DNA of 35,436 nt, from IMG/VR virus record IMGVR_UViG_3300046454_000075, positions 1 to 35,436 of that record; one strand, written 5' to 3'. The stretch's first letter is position 1. Each line of letters begins with the position of its first letter. The notes beneath the pieces were generated by a model that was not told the origin of the DNA, did not search any database, and was given only the letters and a program-made list of their open reading frames with translations. The DNA is from a virus. The position numbers and the translations under genes were made by a program. Of this stretch, positions 6,853 to 14,509 are shown piece after piece.

Positions 6853-7283
6853 CCGGTCTACGGGCTTGCCGCCAATGTGGCCGCACTAAGCCCGTCGCTG
6901 AATTCATCGCCGGAAAGGCTAAGCGGAACGCGTCGAATTGCTCGACGTGCCGCCGGAAGAATGCTGCCGACCACCGGCGGAAGTACTACGCGTCGTTGCC
7001 GCCCGACAAGCGGCACGAACTCACGCATCGGCGCAGGGCCGAGGGCTACGGCGTAGAACACGTGGCATACAGCCGCACAGAGATCATGCGTCGGTGGCGG
7101 AACGCGTGCTGTTACTGCAATGGCGTGGCGACGCACCTCGACCACGTGCACCCGCTAGCCAAGGGTGGCGCCGACAAGGAATCCAACATGGTTCCGGCGT
7201 GCGCCCGTTGCAACCTTTCCAAGGGTGCGAAAACCCTCGCGGAGTGGTCCGAGACATTCGGGCCGGAACCTCCGCCGTTCTAG
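6849..7283 (+). CDS. HNH endonuclease with N-terminal zinc finger
   Basis: The 144-aa protein has an N-terminal zinc finger (CRQCG at residues 7-11 and CSTC near 32-35). The HNH domain follows: CCYCN, then HLDHVHPLAKGGADKESNMVPACARCNLSKG. The DH-x-x-P-x-x-K-G-G and C-x-x-C-N-x-x-K-G signatures are typical. HNH proteins cut DNA. In phages they serve as homing endonucleases, packaging accessories or recombination enzymes. Being inside the early region and coupled to membrane peptides, this is not the usual terminase-adjacent HNH. The GTG start overlaps the upstream TGA. It ends four bases before motif C. Confidence 0.8.
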   Translation: MTGLRACRQCGRTKPVAEFIAGKAKRNASNCSTCRRKNAADHRRKYYASLPPDKRHELTHRRRAEGYGVEHVAYSRTEIMRRWRNACCYCNGVATHLDHVHPLAKGGADKESNMVPACARCNLSKGAKTLAEWSETFGPEPPPF

Positions 7284-7286
7284 GCA

Positions 7287-7306
7287 CGTAAACCGTTGCG
7301 CTCTAG
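7287..7306 (+). promoter_or_regulatory. Phage promoter-like motif C
   Basis: CGTAAACCGTTGCGCTCTAG, identical to copies B and E. It ends only 22 bp before the ATG of the primase-helicase gene. The transcription start must therefore lie within or just after the motif if this is its promoter, which means the motif itself would contain the polymerase contacts. Confidence 0.65.
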
Positions 7307-7328
7307 CCGGGCGAGGAAGGGAAAACAC

Positions 7329-9767
7329 ATGAAATTCGTTGATCTACTCGCCCGGTTCGCCGACGTCGATGAACAGTCGGACGGGGGTTACGGCGCGCTG
7401 TGTCCGGCGCACAATGACTCCCGTCCGTCTCTCCGCATTTGGCGGGGTGACGACAACAAGGTTCGGGTTACGTGCCGTGCCGGGTGCGCGTCTGACGACG
7501 TCGTCAAGGCTGCGGGGCTCACGTGGCCGGACATGTTCAACGCGACCGGCGAGGGGCTCACCGTGTCCAAGGAACCGCCCTCCCTGGTCGACGTCGGCCA
7601 CGTCGCCGCCCTCGCGCGGTATGTCGACGAAACGTCGATGATGCTCGGTGACTACGCCCAAGACTGGTCGACGCAAGCGCGCGAATACATCGATGAACGG
7701 TTCGGCCTTTCCGTCGACCTCGCCGCCGAACTCATGCTCGGTGTCGACGCGCCGGATTGGCACTTGCCGTTCAAGCACCGGTCGCAGGGTTTCCGGGCGT
7801 TCCCGCGCCTTACCGTTCCGCTGTGCGGGTTCGATGGCGTGGCCCGTGGTCTACAGGGTCGGGACCTTTCGGGGCGCTGCCCCGGTCGGTGGCTTTCGCT
7901 CAGTAACCCCGAGGGCGCCGTGTGGGCCCCGTACGGCGTCTTTCGCGGGCAAGGTGGCTACGGGGTAACCCTGATCACCGAGGGGCCCGGAGACGCGCTT
8001 ACAGCGGTTGCCGTCGGCTACAACGCGGTAGGGGTTCGGGGCGCGAGTCTCGCCAACAAGCCCGAGTTGATCGCTGAACTTGCCGAGGGGTTGCGCGGCA
8101 CGCAGGTGATCGTGTGCGGCGACAACGACACCGCCGGGCAGGGGTTCACGCGCCGAATGGTCGAGGGGCTCGCAGCGCACGGAATCGAGGTGTTCGCCCT
8201 CGAAATCCCGCATAGCGGCGACGACTTGACGGATTGGCGGAAGCGCGACCCGCACGGGTTCCCCCTCGCGCTGCACCGTGCCGTCAAGGCTGCCCGCCCC
8301 GTGCGTGACAGTGCCGAGGTCGAGGCGGCTGCCATGTCGGCGGAACTCACCGACCGCACCGGCGCCGACACCGTGTCGGGCGACCAGGGGGCCGAGGCCG
8401 CGAAGATTCTCGCCGGTCTTATCGGCCGGTACGGGGAATCCGACGCGATGAACGCTCACGCGCTTGTGTCTTGGACGGACGGCCGGATTAAGTACGCCCC
8501 GGGTCTCGGGTTCTACGTGTGGAACGGGGTCACGTGGGAGCGTTCCGAGGTCAAGGTTCGGCAGGAAGTACACCGCATGGGCGCTGCGCTCATCCTGGCA
8601 AACAAGCTGGCCGAGGCTAAGCCGTTCACCATGACGACGCGTATCGACGCGCTGTTGACGGAATTGCGTAGCGTTCCCTCGGTGCATGTCGACGCTGCGG
8701 CATTCGACGCCCGCCCGGATTTGCTCAGTTTCCGCAACGGTGTGGTCGACCTGCGTACGGGCAAGATGCGCCCGCACGATAAGCGCGACATGTTGACCGT
8801 GTCGCTTCCCCTCGACTACGACCCGAACGCACGCGCCGAGCGGTGGGAACGGTTCATAGACGAAATCATGCCGGGTATGCCAGACATGCCGTCGTACCTG
8901 CGGCGGCTGGTCGGCTACGGCATTACCGGCCACACCTCGGAACAGTGTTTCGCTGTGCTGTGGGGCACGGGCGCTAACGGTAAATCGGTGTTCACGGACA
9001 CGCTTACGGAGGTGTTCGGCAGCATCACTAAGACGACGCCGTTCGCCACGTTCGAGGACAAGGGTTCCGGCGGCATCCCCAACGACATTGCAGCGCTGCG
9101 GGGCGCCCGTCTGGTGATGGCTTCCGAGGGCGAGTCGGGTAAGCCAATGTCCGAGGCCGTCCTCAAGAGGGTGACCGGCAAGGACAAGGTGACCGCGCGG
9201 TTCCTGCGGCAAGAGTTCTTCACGTTCTCGCCGACGTTTCTGATCATGCTTGCCACGAACCACAAGCCTGCCTTTAAGGGGCAGGATGAGGGGCTATGGC
9301 GCCGAGTCAAGATGGTTCCGTTCCGCCGGTACTTTGCCCCCGAGGAACGTGACTACGGCCTCGACGAGACTCTGTTGCGTGAGGCGCCCGGGATCGTGGC
9401 ATGGGCCGTCCGAGGGGCCGTCGAGTGGTACCGGGACGGTCTCGCCGACCCGGGGCCCGTCCGCAACGCGACGCGGGAGTACCGGGAAACCTCGGATGCG
9501 CTGCAAGGGTTCTGCCCGGGTGTGGTCGAGGTGACCGGCGACGACGCTCACTCGATGCTCGGGAATGAGTGCTTTAGCGCGTACCTCGATTGGTGCGAGG
9601 CCGAGAACCTGCCGCAAAAGGAACGTTGGCGCCGGACGACGTTTTACCGCGCCATGGAAGAGCGCAAGGTGAAACGACGCAAGACCGAAAAGGGAATCAC
9701 GCTGTTCGGTCTGCGACTCGCCGACGCGCCTACGGCGGCAACCGGCCCGGGAATCTTCGCTAAGTAG
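7329..9767 (+). CDS. Primase-helicase (TOPRIM plus superfamily 3 helicase)
   Basis: The 812-aa replication protein has three recognisable parts. A CHC2-like zinc finger has CPAH at residues 25-28 and CRAGC at about 48-52. A TOPRIM domain follows (EGPGDALT at about 217, CGDNDTAG at about 262). The C-terminal superfamily 3 helicase of the P4-alpha/D5 type has Walker A GTGANGKS at about 542, followed by a region with RLVMASEGESG and the LATNHKPAF sensor. It would unwind the fork and lay down primers for the phage polymerase. ATG 7329 is chosen because GAGGAAGGG lies 8 bp upstream; an upstream start at 7296 would lie within motif C. The gene is a one-gene unit under motif C and ends 15 bp before palindrome copy 4. 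Confidence 0.92.
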   Translation: MKFVDLLARFADVDEQSDGGYGALCPAHNDSRPSLRIWRGDDNKVRVTCRAGCASDDVVKAAGLTWPDMFNATGEGLTVSKEPPSLVDVGHVAALARYVDETSMMLGDYAQDWSTQAREYIDERFGLSVDLAAELMLGVDAPDWHLPFKHRSQGFRAFPRLTVPLCGFDGVARGLQGRDLSGRCPGRWLSLSNPEGAVWAPYGVFRGQGGYGVTLITEGPGDALTAVAVGYNAVGVRGASLANKPELIAELAEGLRGTQVIVCGDNDTAGQGFTRRMVEGLAAHGIEVFALEIPHSGDDLTDWRKRDPHGFPLALHRAVKAARPVRDSAEVEAAAMSAELTDRTGADTVSGDQGAEAAKILAGLIGRYGESDAMNAHALVSWTDGRIKYAPGLGFYVWNGVTWERSEVKVRQEVHRMGAALILANKLAEAKPFTMTTRIDALLTELRSVPSVHVDAAAFDARPDLLSFRNGVVDLRTGKMRPHDKRDMLTVSLPLDYDPNARAERWERFIDEIMPGMPDMPSYLRRLVGYGITGHTSEQCFAVLWGTGANGKSVFTDTLTEVFGSITKTTPFATFEDKGSGGIPNDIAALRGARLVMASEGESGKPMSEAVLKRVTGKDKVTARFLRQEFFTFSPTFLIMLATNHKPAFKGQDEGLWRRVKMVPFRRYFAPEERDYGLDETLLREAPGIVAWAVRGAVEWYRDGLADPGPVRNATREYRETSDALQGFCPGVVEVTGDDAHSMLGNECFSAYLDWCEAENLPQKERWRRTTFYRAMEERKVKRRKTEKGITLFGLRLADAPTAATGPGIFAK

Positions 9768-9777
9768 CCACCACCCG

Positions 9778-9818
9778 AGGGGCATCTACTAGTCACTAGT
9801 AGGTGCCCCTTTGTGTTT
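9778..9818 (+). terminator. Terminator hairpin built on palindrome copy 4
   Basis: AGGGG before the palindrome and CCCCT after it extend the stem to 16 bp with one G-T pair. TTTGTGTTT follows. The palindrome therefore doubles as the stem of a probable terminator after the primase-helicase gene. Confidence 0.6.
9783..9805. repeat. 23-bp palindrome, copy 4 (variant)
   Basis: This copy matches the consensus except at position 3 (C to T), which in RNA would still pair as U-G. It is 24 bp before the DNA polymerase gene. Confidence 0.85.
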
Positions 9819-9829
9819 CAAGGGGAGAC

Positions 9830-11677
9830 ATGCGCACTTACACGCACAGCATTGCGGGCGACCCGGTACGGGTTCACATTCCCGAGGACGCTGCCGACCT
9901 CGACGAGTTCAAGGCATGGATACGCGCGGCTAACCAGCGCGGGCCGATCGCCCTCGACACCGAAACGACCGGCCTCGACATCTACAGCGATAGCTACCGG
10001 CTGCGAACGGTCCAGTTCGGCGACGCGCACACGGCGTGGGTCATCCATTGGGAACGGGGAGGGCTGTTCCGGCACTACGCGGCGCGTGCGCTGGAATACG
10101 TGACTCGGTTCCTCATTCATAACGGCCCGTTTGATTGGCTGGTCCTCGACCGGCACGCGGGCATACCGCTAGAGCACCTCGCCCCGCGCACCCGTGACAC
10201 GAAGATTCTCGCGACCCTGGTCGACCCCCGGCAGCCGCAGGAAGGGGGCATAGGCACCGGTCTTAAGCCCGTGTCGGGGCATTGGGTCGACCCGTCCTCG
10301 CCGGACACGCAAGGGGACCTAACGGCCGTGTTCCGGTCACTCGGGCTCACTAAGGCAACCGGGTGGGCGGGTATCCCGCTCGACCACCCCACCTACAACC
10401 TTTACGCCGGTCTCGACGTGATTCTCACGGCCCGTGTCGAGCCGAGGCTTACGGCCGAACTTGCGCGCCTCGGGGTGCGTGACGCGCTTGTGCAGTACGA
10501 GCACGAGATAGCCCGTATCTGCTCCCACATGCAGCGCGCTGGAATGGTCCTCGACCAGGATTACACCCGCACCCTGTACGACGCGCTTAGCGAGGAATCG
10601 CAGCGCTACGCCGACAAGGCACGCCGGTACGGGGTCGAGAACGTGAACTCGACCAAACTCATTGCCGAGGCGCTGATAGGCATGGGTGAGGTTCTCACCG
10701 AGCGCACGGCGTCGGGTGCCGTCAAGGTCGATAAGGCCGTGTTGCTTGCCCTCGCCGACCTCGACACCGATTGGAAGCGGGTAGGGGCCCGTACGGCTAA
10801 CCCCCTCGCCGAGGCGGTGCTACGGAGTAAGCGCGCGGGGAAGTGGCGGACGACGTACGCCGAGACATTCCTTTCCGAGGTCGACGGCGCGGGGCGCGTG
10901 CACCCGATGATTAACACGCTGCAAGCCCGTACCGGGCGTATGAGCATTCAGCGTCCGGCGCTGCAAACGTTGCCGTCGAGTGACCAAATGATTCGGCGCT
11001 GCCTTTTGGCCGACGAGGGTCACGTGATGGTGTCGACCGACTTTCAGGCCGTCGAAATGCGGGTGTTGGCTGCCCTCGCCGACGTAATGCGTATGAAGGA
11101 TGCAATTCGAGCGGGCGAGGATCTCCATTCCTTTACCGCCCGACTCGTATTCGGCGAGAACTTCACCCCCAAACACCGGAAACTCTGTAAGGGCGTCGGG
11201 TTCGGAAAGGTGTACGGCGGTGGCGCGGCGACTATTGCCCGGCAGACGGGTGCGCCTATTGCCGACGTTCAGCGCGCCATTTCCGCGTATGACCGGGTGT
11301 ACCCGGAGATTAAGCGGGCGTCGGGCCGTTGGCAGCGCGAGGCACGGGCTACCGGCATGGTGCACGTGTCGGCGACCGGCCGTCGGCTGCCCCTCGACCG
11401 TGACCGGACGTACGCCGTCGTGAACTACGCGTGCCAGTCCGCAGCGCGTGACGTCCTCGGGCAAGCGTTGCTGCACATGGAAGAGGCGGGGTTGCTGCCG
11501 CTGTTGCGGCTGCCGATTCATGACGAGGTGTTGGCGTCGGTTCCGGCCGAGGACGCAAAGGACATTGCGCGCGAGATAGAGCGTTGTATGACGTTCAGCC
11601 TGTATGGGGTGCCGATCGAGGCCGAGGCCGAGATAGGTAAGCGGTCGTGGGGCAGCCTGTACGGCGCCGACATGTGA
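9830..11677 (+). CDS. Family A DNA polymerase with 3'-5' exonuclease
   Basis: The 615-aa protein has an exonuclease domain (ALDTETTGLD at about residue 40, IHNGPFDWLVLD at about 100, and the later LYAGLDVIL). The PolI polymerase domain follows: motif A VSTDFQAVEMRVLAAL (about 400), motif B KHRKLCKGVGFGKVYGG (about 447-463) and motif C PIHDEVLASV (about 563). Motif A has Gln-Ala-Val-Glu where SQIE is common, with the catalytic Asp present. There is no 5' nuclease domain, as is usual for phage enzymes. ATG 9830 is chosen for its AAGGGGAGAC ribosome site; the GTG at 9803 lies inside the palindrome. With the primase-helicase it forms the core of an independent replisome. Confidence 0.93.
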   Translation: MRTYTHSIAGDPVRVHIPEDAADLDEFKAWIRAANQRGPIALDTETTGLDIYSDSYRLRTVQFGDAHTAWVIHWERGGLFRHYAARALEYVTRFLIHNGPFDWLVLDRHAGIPLEHLAPRTRDTKILATLVDPRQPQEGGIGTGLKPVSGHWVDPSSPDTQGDLTAVFRSLGLTKATGWAGIPLDHPTYNLYAGLDVILTARVEPRLTAELARLGVRDALVQYEHEIARICSHMQRAGMVLDQDYTRTLYDALSEESQRYADKARRYGVENVNSTKLIAEALIGMGEVLTERTASGAVKVDKAVLLALADLDTDWKRVGARTANPLAEAVLRSKRAGKWRTTYAETFLSEVDGAGRVHPMINTLQARTGRMSIQRPALQTLPSSDQMIRRCLLADEGHVMVSTDFQAVEMRVLAALADVMRMKDAIRAGEDLHSFTARLVFGENFTPKHRKLCKGVGFGKVYGGGAATIARQTGAPIADVQRAISAYDRVYPEIKRASGRWQREARATGMVHVSATGRRLPLDRDRTYAVVNYACQSAARDVLGQALLHMEEAGLLPLLRLPIHDEVLASVPAEDAKDIAREIERCMTFSLYGVPIEAEAEIGKRSWGSLYGADM

Positions 11678-11693
11678 TGTGGACCACGTCCCT

Positions 11694-11720
11694 CCGGTTA
11701 CGGTACGCGCCGGTAACCGG
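11694..11720 (+). terminator. Hairpin after the polymerase gene
   Basis: CCGGTTAC (11694-11701) pairs with GTAACCGG (11713-11720), 17 bp after the stop codon. No clear T run follows. Palindrome copy 5 begins nine bases later. Confidence 0.5.
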
Positions 11721-11729
11721 GGGGTTCAT

Positions 11730-11752
11730 CACCTACTAGTCACTAGTAGGTG
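11730..11752. repeat. 23-bp palindrome, copy 5
   Basis: A perfect consensus copy. It is one of two copies not followed closely by a coding gene; instead a 390-bp non-coding stretch follows. Confidence 0.9.
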
Positions 11753-12142
11753 GTCGCCGAAAAAAGTTGGCAACCAACTACGCCAACTAGTACGTGACGC
11801 CCCGACCATGATCGAACATTCGATTCCTCGACCCGGGGCCGTGACACGCCGGTGACCACCTTCATTCCCAAGGATGAACCCCGGTAACGCCTTCGATCTT
11901 GCTACAACGTTCCTCGCCGCACGTGGTCTAACCAGCGAAAACGCCCGTTGCGTGTAACCCGCACCGAGACGTACGTTCCACCCACGCCACGACGGCACGG
12001 CCCGATCAACCCCCGTCACAGCGGACCCCGGAACGGGGTTGATTCGTCGTGCCAACTTCCAGACCTGCGCCTTACTACCCCCTTGCCTAAAACAGGTAGT
12101 GGCGCACGTCACACGGTCTAACGACCAGTCGGCCCCGTTCCG
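11753..12142. other. Structured non-coding region between polymerase and sigma-like genes
   Basis: No convincing gene is present on either strand; the minus-strand frame across it has poor codon use. It starts with an A6 run and the dyad AGTTGG-CAA-CCAACT (11766-11780). It then holds a long imperfect dyad: GGCACG (11994-11999) and ATCAACCCC (12005-12013) against GGGGTTGAT (12035-12043) and CGTGCC (12048-12053). A third dyad pairs ACTACC with GGTAGT near 12075-12101. The position beside the replication genes would fit an origin or a regulatory RNA, but neither is demonstrated. Confidence 0.5.
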
Positions 12143-12162
12143 CGTAAGCCCTTGCGCTCAAG
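12143..12162 (+). promoter_or_regulatory. Phage promoter-like motif D (diverged)
   Basis: CGTAAGCCCTTGCGCTCAAG, the most diverged of the five copies, 33 bp before the sigma-like gene. If the sigma factor reads this motif, it would control its own gene. Confidence 0.55.
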
Positions 12163-12195
12163 GCGCAGCAACGCGAAACGAACGGAGCACGACCC

Positions 12196-13017
12196 ATGAT
12201 TGACCTGACCCCCGAGCAGATCGCCGCCGCTAAGGCCCTCGACATTCCGGCGACCGAGGCCGTGTGTAAGGCCACCGAGGAGCGCGTGACGCAACTCGCC
12301 CGGCAGTACGCCACGACCGGCGGGCGCGTGAACGCCGACCTCGCCGAGGAGTTGGCGCAGATAGGCCGTATCGCCGTGTGGGAGTCGCTTAGCCGGTTCG
12401 CCGGTACCTCGGTGGCCCAGTTCTTCACGTTCGTCGACACGACGCTTAAGGGCGTCATGAGCGACGCGCGAAAGGTCGAGACTCGCCCGGGTGTCACCCG
12501 GCAGGCTGCCGCCGATTTCGAGCGGGCGTTGAGCATGGCGGGCGGCGACCCGTACGAGGCCGAAAAGGTCGCGCAGTCGGCGGCGATGGGTGCCCGCAAG
12601 ATGAGCCGGGAAATGGCGTACGCCGCGCGTCTGTCGTGGCAGGGAGTCGAGTACCTCGACGCTCCCATGGGCGGCAACGACGGCGACGAATCGGTAACGC
12701 TGGGCGAGAAAATCGCATCGAGCATCGGCCTTACGGATGACCTCATTGAGGACGCCGACATCGTTTCGTTCCGGAAGCGCGACATTCGCGACCGGGTTCG
12801 GGCGATCGTCGCCCGCATGGGGGAACAGCGCCGGTACGTGCTGGCCGGAACCTACGGACTCCCGTTCGCCCCGTACTACGGCGAGGACCACGACGCCGAA
12901 ATGGCTGCCGACCTCGGGGTTCCGCGTACGCAGATAAAGGCCATTCGGTGGCACGCAAAGGATTCGTTCCGCAAGTCGTGGCTTAAGGGCGCGAGCGCCG
13001 AAGAAATCGCCGCCTAA
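12196..13017 (+). CDS. Phage sigma-70-family-like transcription factor
   Basis: The 273-aa protein has two blocks typical of sigma factors. Residues about 50-95 (DLAEELAQIGRIAVWESLSRF, then FFTFVDTTLKGVMSDARK) match the region 2 core, where the usual form is 'DLxQEGxIGLxxAxxxFD...F..Y....I'. Residues about 190-265 resemble region 4, with RDRVRAIVARMGEQRRYVLAG followed by a helix-turn-helix (DAEMAADLGVPRTQIKAIRWH). It would direct host RNA polymerase to phage promoters. Motif D lies 33 bp upstream. ATG 12196 follows ACGGAGCACGACCC. It could instead be another HTH regulator, but the paired region 2 and 4 signals favour a sigma factor. No search was possible. Confidence 0.65.
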   Translation: MIDLTPEQIAAAKALDIPATEAVCKATEERVTQLARQYATTGGRVNADLAEELAQIGRIAVWESLSRFAGTSVAQFFTFVDTTLKGVMSDARKVETRPGVTRQAAADFERALSMAGGDPYEAEKVAQSAAMGARKMSREMAYAARLSWQGVEYLDAPMGGNDGDESVTLGEKIASSIGLTDDLIEDADIVSFRKRDIRDRVRAIVARMGEQRRYVLAGTYGLPFAPYYGEDHDAEMAADLGVPRTQIKAIRWHAKDSFRKSWLKGASAEEIAA

Positions 13018-13052
13018 GCACCGCACACATTCCGCGAATCGGAGGGGAAACC

Positions 13053-13274
13053 ATGCTCGCCACGTACAAGTTCAACGCTGCCTCGGGCCACACCATCGAG
13101 GCCACCCGCACGGCCACCGGATACGACGTCTACACGATGAACGCCGAGGGCCGCACGATTTCGACCGTCGCCCTTTCCCCGCTCGCCGCTGAAATTCTCT
13201 TCGCTGAACTGGAAGCGGCGCGACCTGCGCCCGCCCCTAAGCGCGCTGCCGCTAAGCGAAAGGCCGTCCGGTGA
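13053..13274 (+). CDS. Small unknown protein with basic Ala/Lys tail
   Basis: The 73-aa protein starts at ATG 13053 after GGAGGGGAAACC, one of the strongest ribosome sites in the window. The N-terminal 50 residues look like a compact beta-rich domain (MLATYKFNAASGHTIEATRT...). The tail is rich in Ala, Pro, Lys and Arg (APAPKRAAAKRKAVR) and may contact nucleic acid. Its TGA overlaps the GTG of a 23-residue membrane peptide. It follows the sigma-like gene by 35 bp and is probably co-transcribed with it. No family is recognised. Confidence 0.7.
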   Translation: MLATYKFNAASGHTIEATRTATGYDVYTMNAEGRTISTVALSPLAAEILFAELEAARPAPAPKRAAAKRKAVR

Positions 13275-13342
13275 CTCGGGCCCTGTCATTCCTCGCGGGG
13301 GTCATCCTCGCCATGCATTTCATGACTCAGTACGCCTACTAG
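13271..13342 (+). CDS. 23-residue membrane micropeptide
   Basis: The GTG start overlaps the upstream TGA (GTGA) and the TAG leads directly into the GGGGAG ribosome site of the next gene. The peptide begins MTRALSFLAGVILAMHF and consists of one hydrophobic helix. It is the third such coupled tiny peptide in the early region (see 6701 and 6772). The length is too short for statistical support; the overlap and the hydrophobic pattern are the only evidence. Confidence 0.45.
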   Translation: MTRALSFLAGVILAMHFMTQYAY

Positions 13343-13353
13343 GGGAGAATTCA

Positions 13354-13710
13354 ATGTTCTACGACTTTCGACAGAACAACAGCGGTGGCGGTTTCGACTT
13401 CAACGCCGAGGACGGCATTTCCTGTCACGTCATCATCGAGGCGAACAGCGCCGAGGACGCGAACGAGCGGGCGGAAAGCCTCGGTCTGTATTTCGACGGC
13501 TGCGACGACGGCCGCGACTGCGAATGCTGCGGCGACCGGTGGTACTCGGCATGGGGCGAGGGTGACGACGTGCCGTCGACGTATGGAACGCCGGTCGGCG
13601 AGGCCGAGGCGTACATGTTGTGGGCGCCCGAGGGCGTGGCAGAGGCGTACGTTCACTACCTCGACGGCCGAATAGAGGCGGTCGACATGCGCAAGCGCAA
13701 GACGCTGTAA
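13354..13710 (+). CDS. Conserved-looking actinophage protein with Cys cluster
   Basis: The 118-aa acidic protein starts at ATG 13354 after GGGGAGAATTCA. The FDFNAEDGISCHVIIEANSAEDANERAE segment and the DCECCGDRWY cluster are familiar from many unnamed Streptomyces phage proteins. The Cys-x-Cys-Cys group, with an earlier Cys, could bind a metal. No function is known to me. It closes the sigma-like gene unit: a 17-bp perfect hairpin with seven Ts, built on palindrome copy 6, starts six bases after the stop. Confidence 0.75.
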   Translation: MFYDFRQNNSGGGFDFNAEDGISCHVIIEANSAEDANERAESLGLYFDGCDDGRDCECCGDRWYSAWGEGDDVPSTYGTPVGEAEAYMLWAPEGVAEAYVHYLDGRIEAVDMRKRKTL

Positions 13711-13715
13711 CGCCC

Positions 13716-13757
13716 GAGGGGCACCTACTAGTCACTAGTAGGTGCCCCTCTTTTTTT
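13716..13757 (+). terminator. Intrinsic terminator built on palindrome copy 6
   Basis: GAGGGG precedes and CCCCTC follows the 23-bp palindrome, giving a perfect 17-bp stem with a single-base centre, then seven Ts (13751-13757). This is the clearest case of the palindrome serving as a terminator stem. Confidence 0.85.
13722..13744. repeat. 23-bp palindrome, copy 6
   Basis: A perfect consensus copy embedded in the terminator hairpin at 13716-13757. It is about 170 bp from the next gene. Confidence 0.9.
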
Positions 13758-13914
13758 ATTGGTAAAGACTTTCGGAGCTAAACTAACCTTTACGCGATCC
13801 ACGCATCCTTACCAAACCCTTTACCGCTGGCCACCTGCCGGAGTATGTGATTCCGCATACTTACGTTGAGAGTTCAAACGTGCCCAATCGGGCACCGGGG
13901 TGCAAGAGGCGCCA
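13758..13914. promoter_or_regulatory. AT-rich intergenic control region
   Basis: This is among the least GC-rich stretches of the window. It contains three dyads: TTGGTAA (from 13760) with TTACCAA near 13810; AGTATG and CATACT around TGATTCCG near 13850; and GTGCCC-AATC-GGGCAC near 13880. It separates the early region from the accessory genes before the integrase and could hold host-type promoters or operators. No consensus is clear enough to name one. Confidence 0.4.
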
Positions 13915-14442
13915 ATGATCATGGAAGTGTGCGGGATACCTGTTCCCGCCGATACCCCCACCGTCGGCCTATGGGTCGAGGTACCCGTCAAGCGGGCGTG
14001 TACCTGCGACCGTCCTACCTGCGACCCGTGGGACTGGAGGCCCGTCGACTGCCCTACAGCGGCCCCCGAGGAGTACGTCTATAACGCGCACGACCTAGAC
14101 CGTGTCCTGCGCTCGTACGGCCATGTGTGGGCGCTCACGGCCGCTCGAACCATGAGCCATAACCGCTTCCGCCTCATTGCCCGGGGGCTGTTCTCGTCAC
14201 GCATCATCGGTACGTACGTGTGGACATGGAACGCGACCTACGGCCGGTACGAGCCCGAGGCCGAACCGTGGAACGTGTGGGACGCCCGATGCGCCGAGCG
14301 CGTTAACGGCCGTGTCCCGTACACCCTTTCGGGCCTCAACCGCCTAGCCCGAGGCGACCAGGGGCCCTATGTGCGCGACAAGGAGGACGTACCGCACGAG
14401 GGGGCGCTAGCCGACTTCTACGGCCTCGGGAGCGCTGCCTAG
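13915..14442 (+). CDS. Unknown accessory protein (175 aa)
   Basis: ATG 13915 is preferred because AAGAGG lies 5 bases upstream; GTG 13900 and ATG 13921 are alternatives. A Cys-rich segment (CTCDRPTCDPWDWRPVDC, residues about 30-47) may bind zinc. The remainder has many Trp, Tyr and Arg residues (TYVWTWNATYGRY) and ends in a short acidic part. No helix-turn-helix is clear, so I do not call it a repressor, although its place between early genes and integrase would suit an immunity gene. A terminator follows the stop. Confidence 0.6.
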   Translation: MIMEVCGIPVPADTPTVGLWVEVPVKRACTCDRPTCDPWDWRPVDCPTAAPEEYVYNAHDLDRVLRSYGHVWALTAARTMSHNRFRLIARGLFSSRIIGTYVWTWNATYGRYEPEAEPWNVWDARCAERVNGRVPYTLSGLNRLARGDQGPYVRDKEDVPHEGALADFYGLGSAA

Positions 14443-14456
14443 GCGCCCTGCGGGGT

Positions 14457-14489
14457 TGCCCCGTCCGGAACCCCCGGGCGGGGCTTTTT
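14457..14489 (+). terminator. Intrinsic terminator
   Basis: GCCCCGTCCGG pairs with CCCGGGCGGGGC (one bulge), followed by TTTTT (14484-14488). It lies 15 bp after the stop of the 13915-14442 gene. Confidence 0.75.
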
Positions 14490-14509
14490 CGTGGGCCTAC
14501 GCTGGAAGT

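Noticed and set aside
7851-9263. 470-codon open frame on the minus strand
   Set aside because: It lies wholly antisense to the primase-helicase gene, whose motifs are clear. Long antisense frames are common in high-GC coding DNA.
11729-12112. 127-codon minus-strand frame in the non-coding gap
   Set aside because: It runs through palindrome copy 5 and two dyads, has mixed third codon positions and lacks a ribosome site.
12118-13026. 302-codon minus-strand frame opposite the sigma-like gene
   Set aside because: It is an Arg/Gly/Pro-rich shadow of a well-coded + strand gene, with no ribosome site or operon partner.
13915-14442. Immunity repressor
   Set aside because: The position is suitable, but no helix-turn-helix is evident, and the Cys- and Trp-rich sequence does not resemble known repressors.
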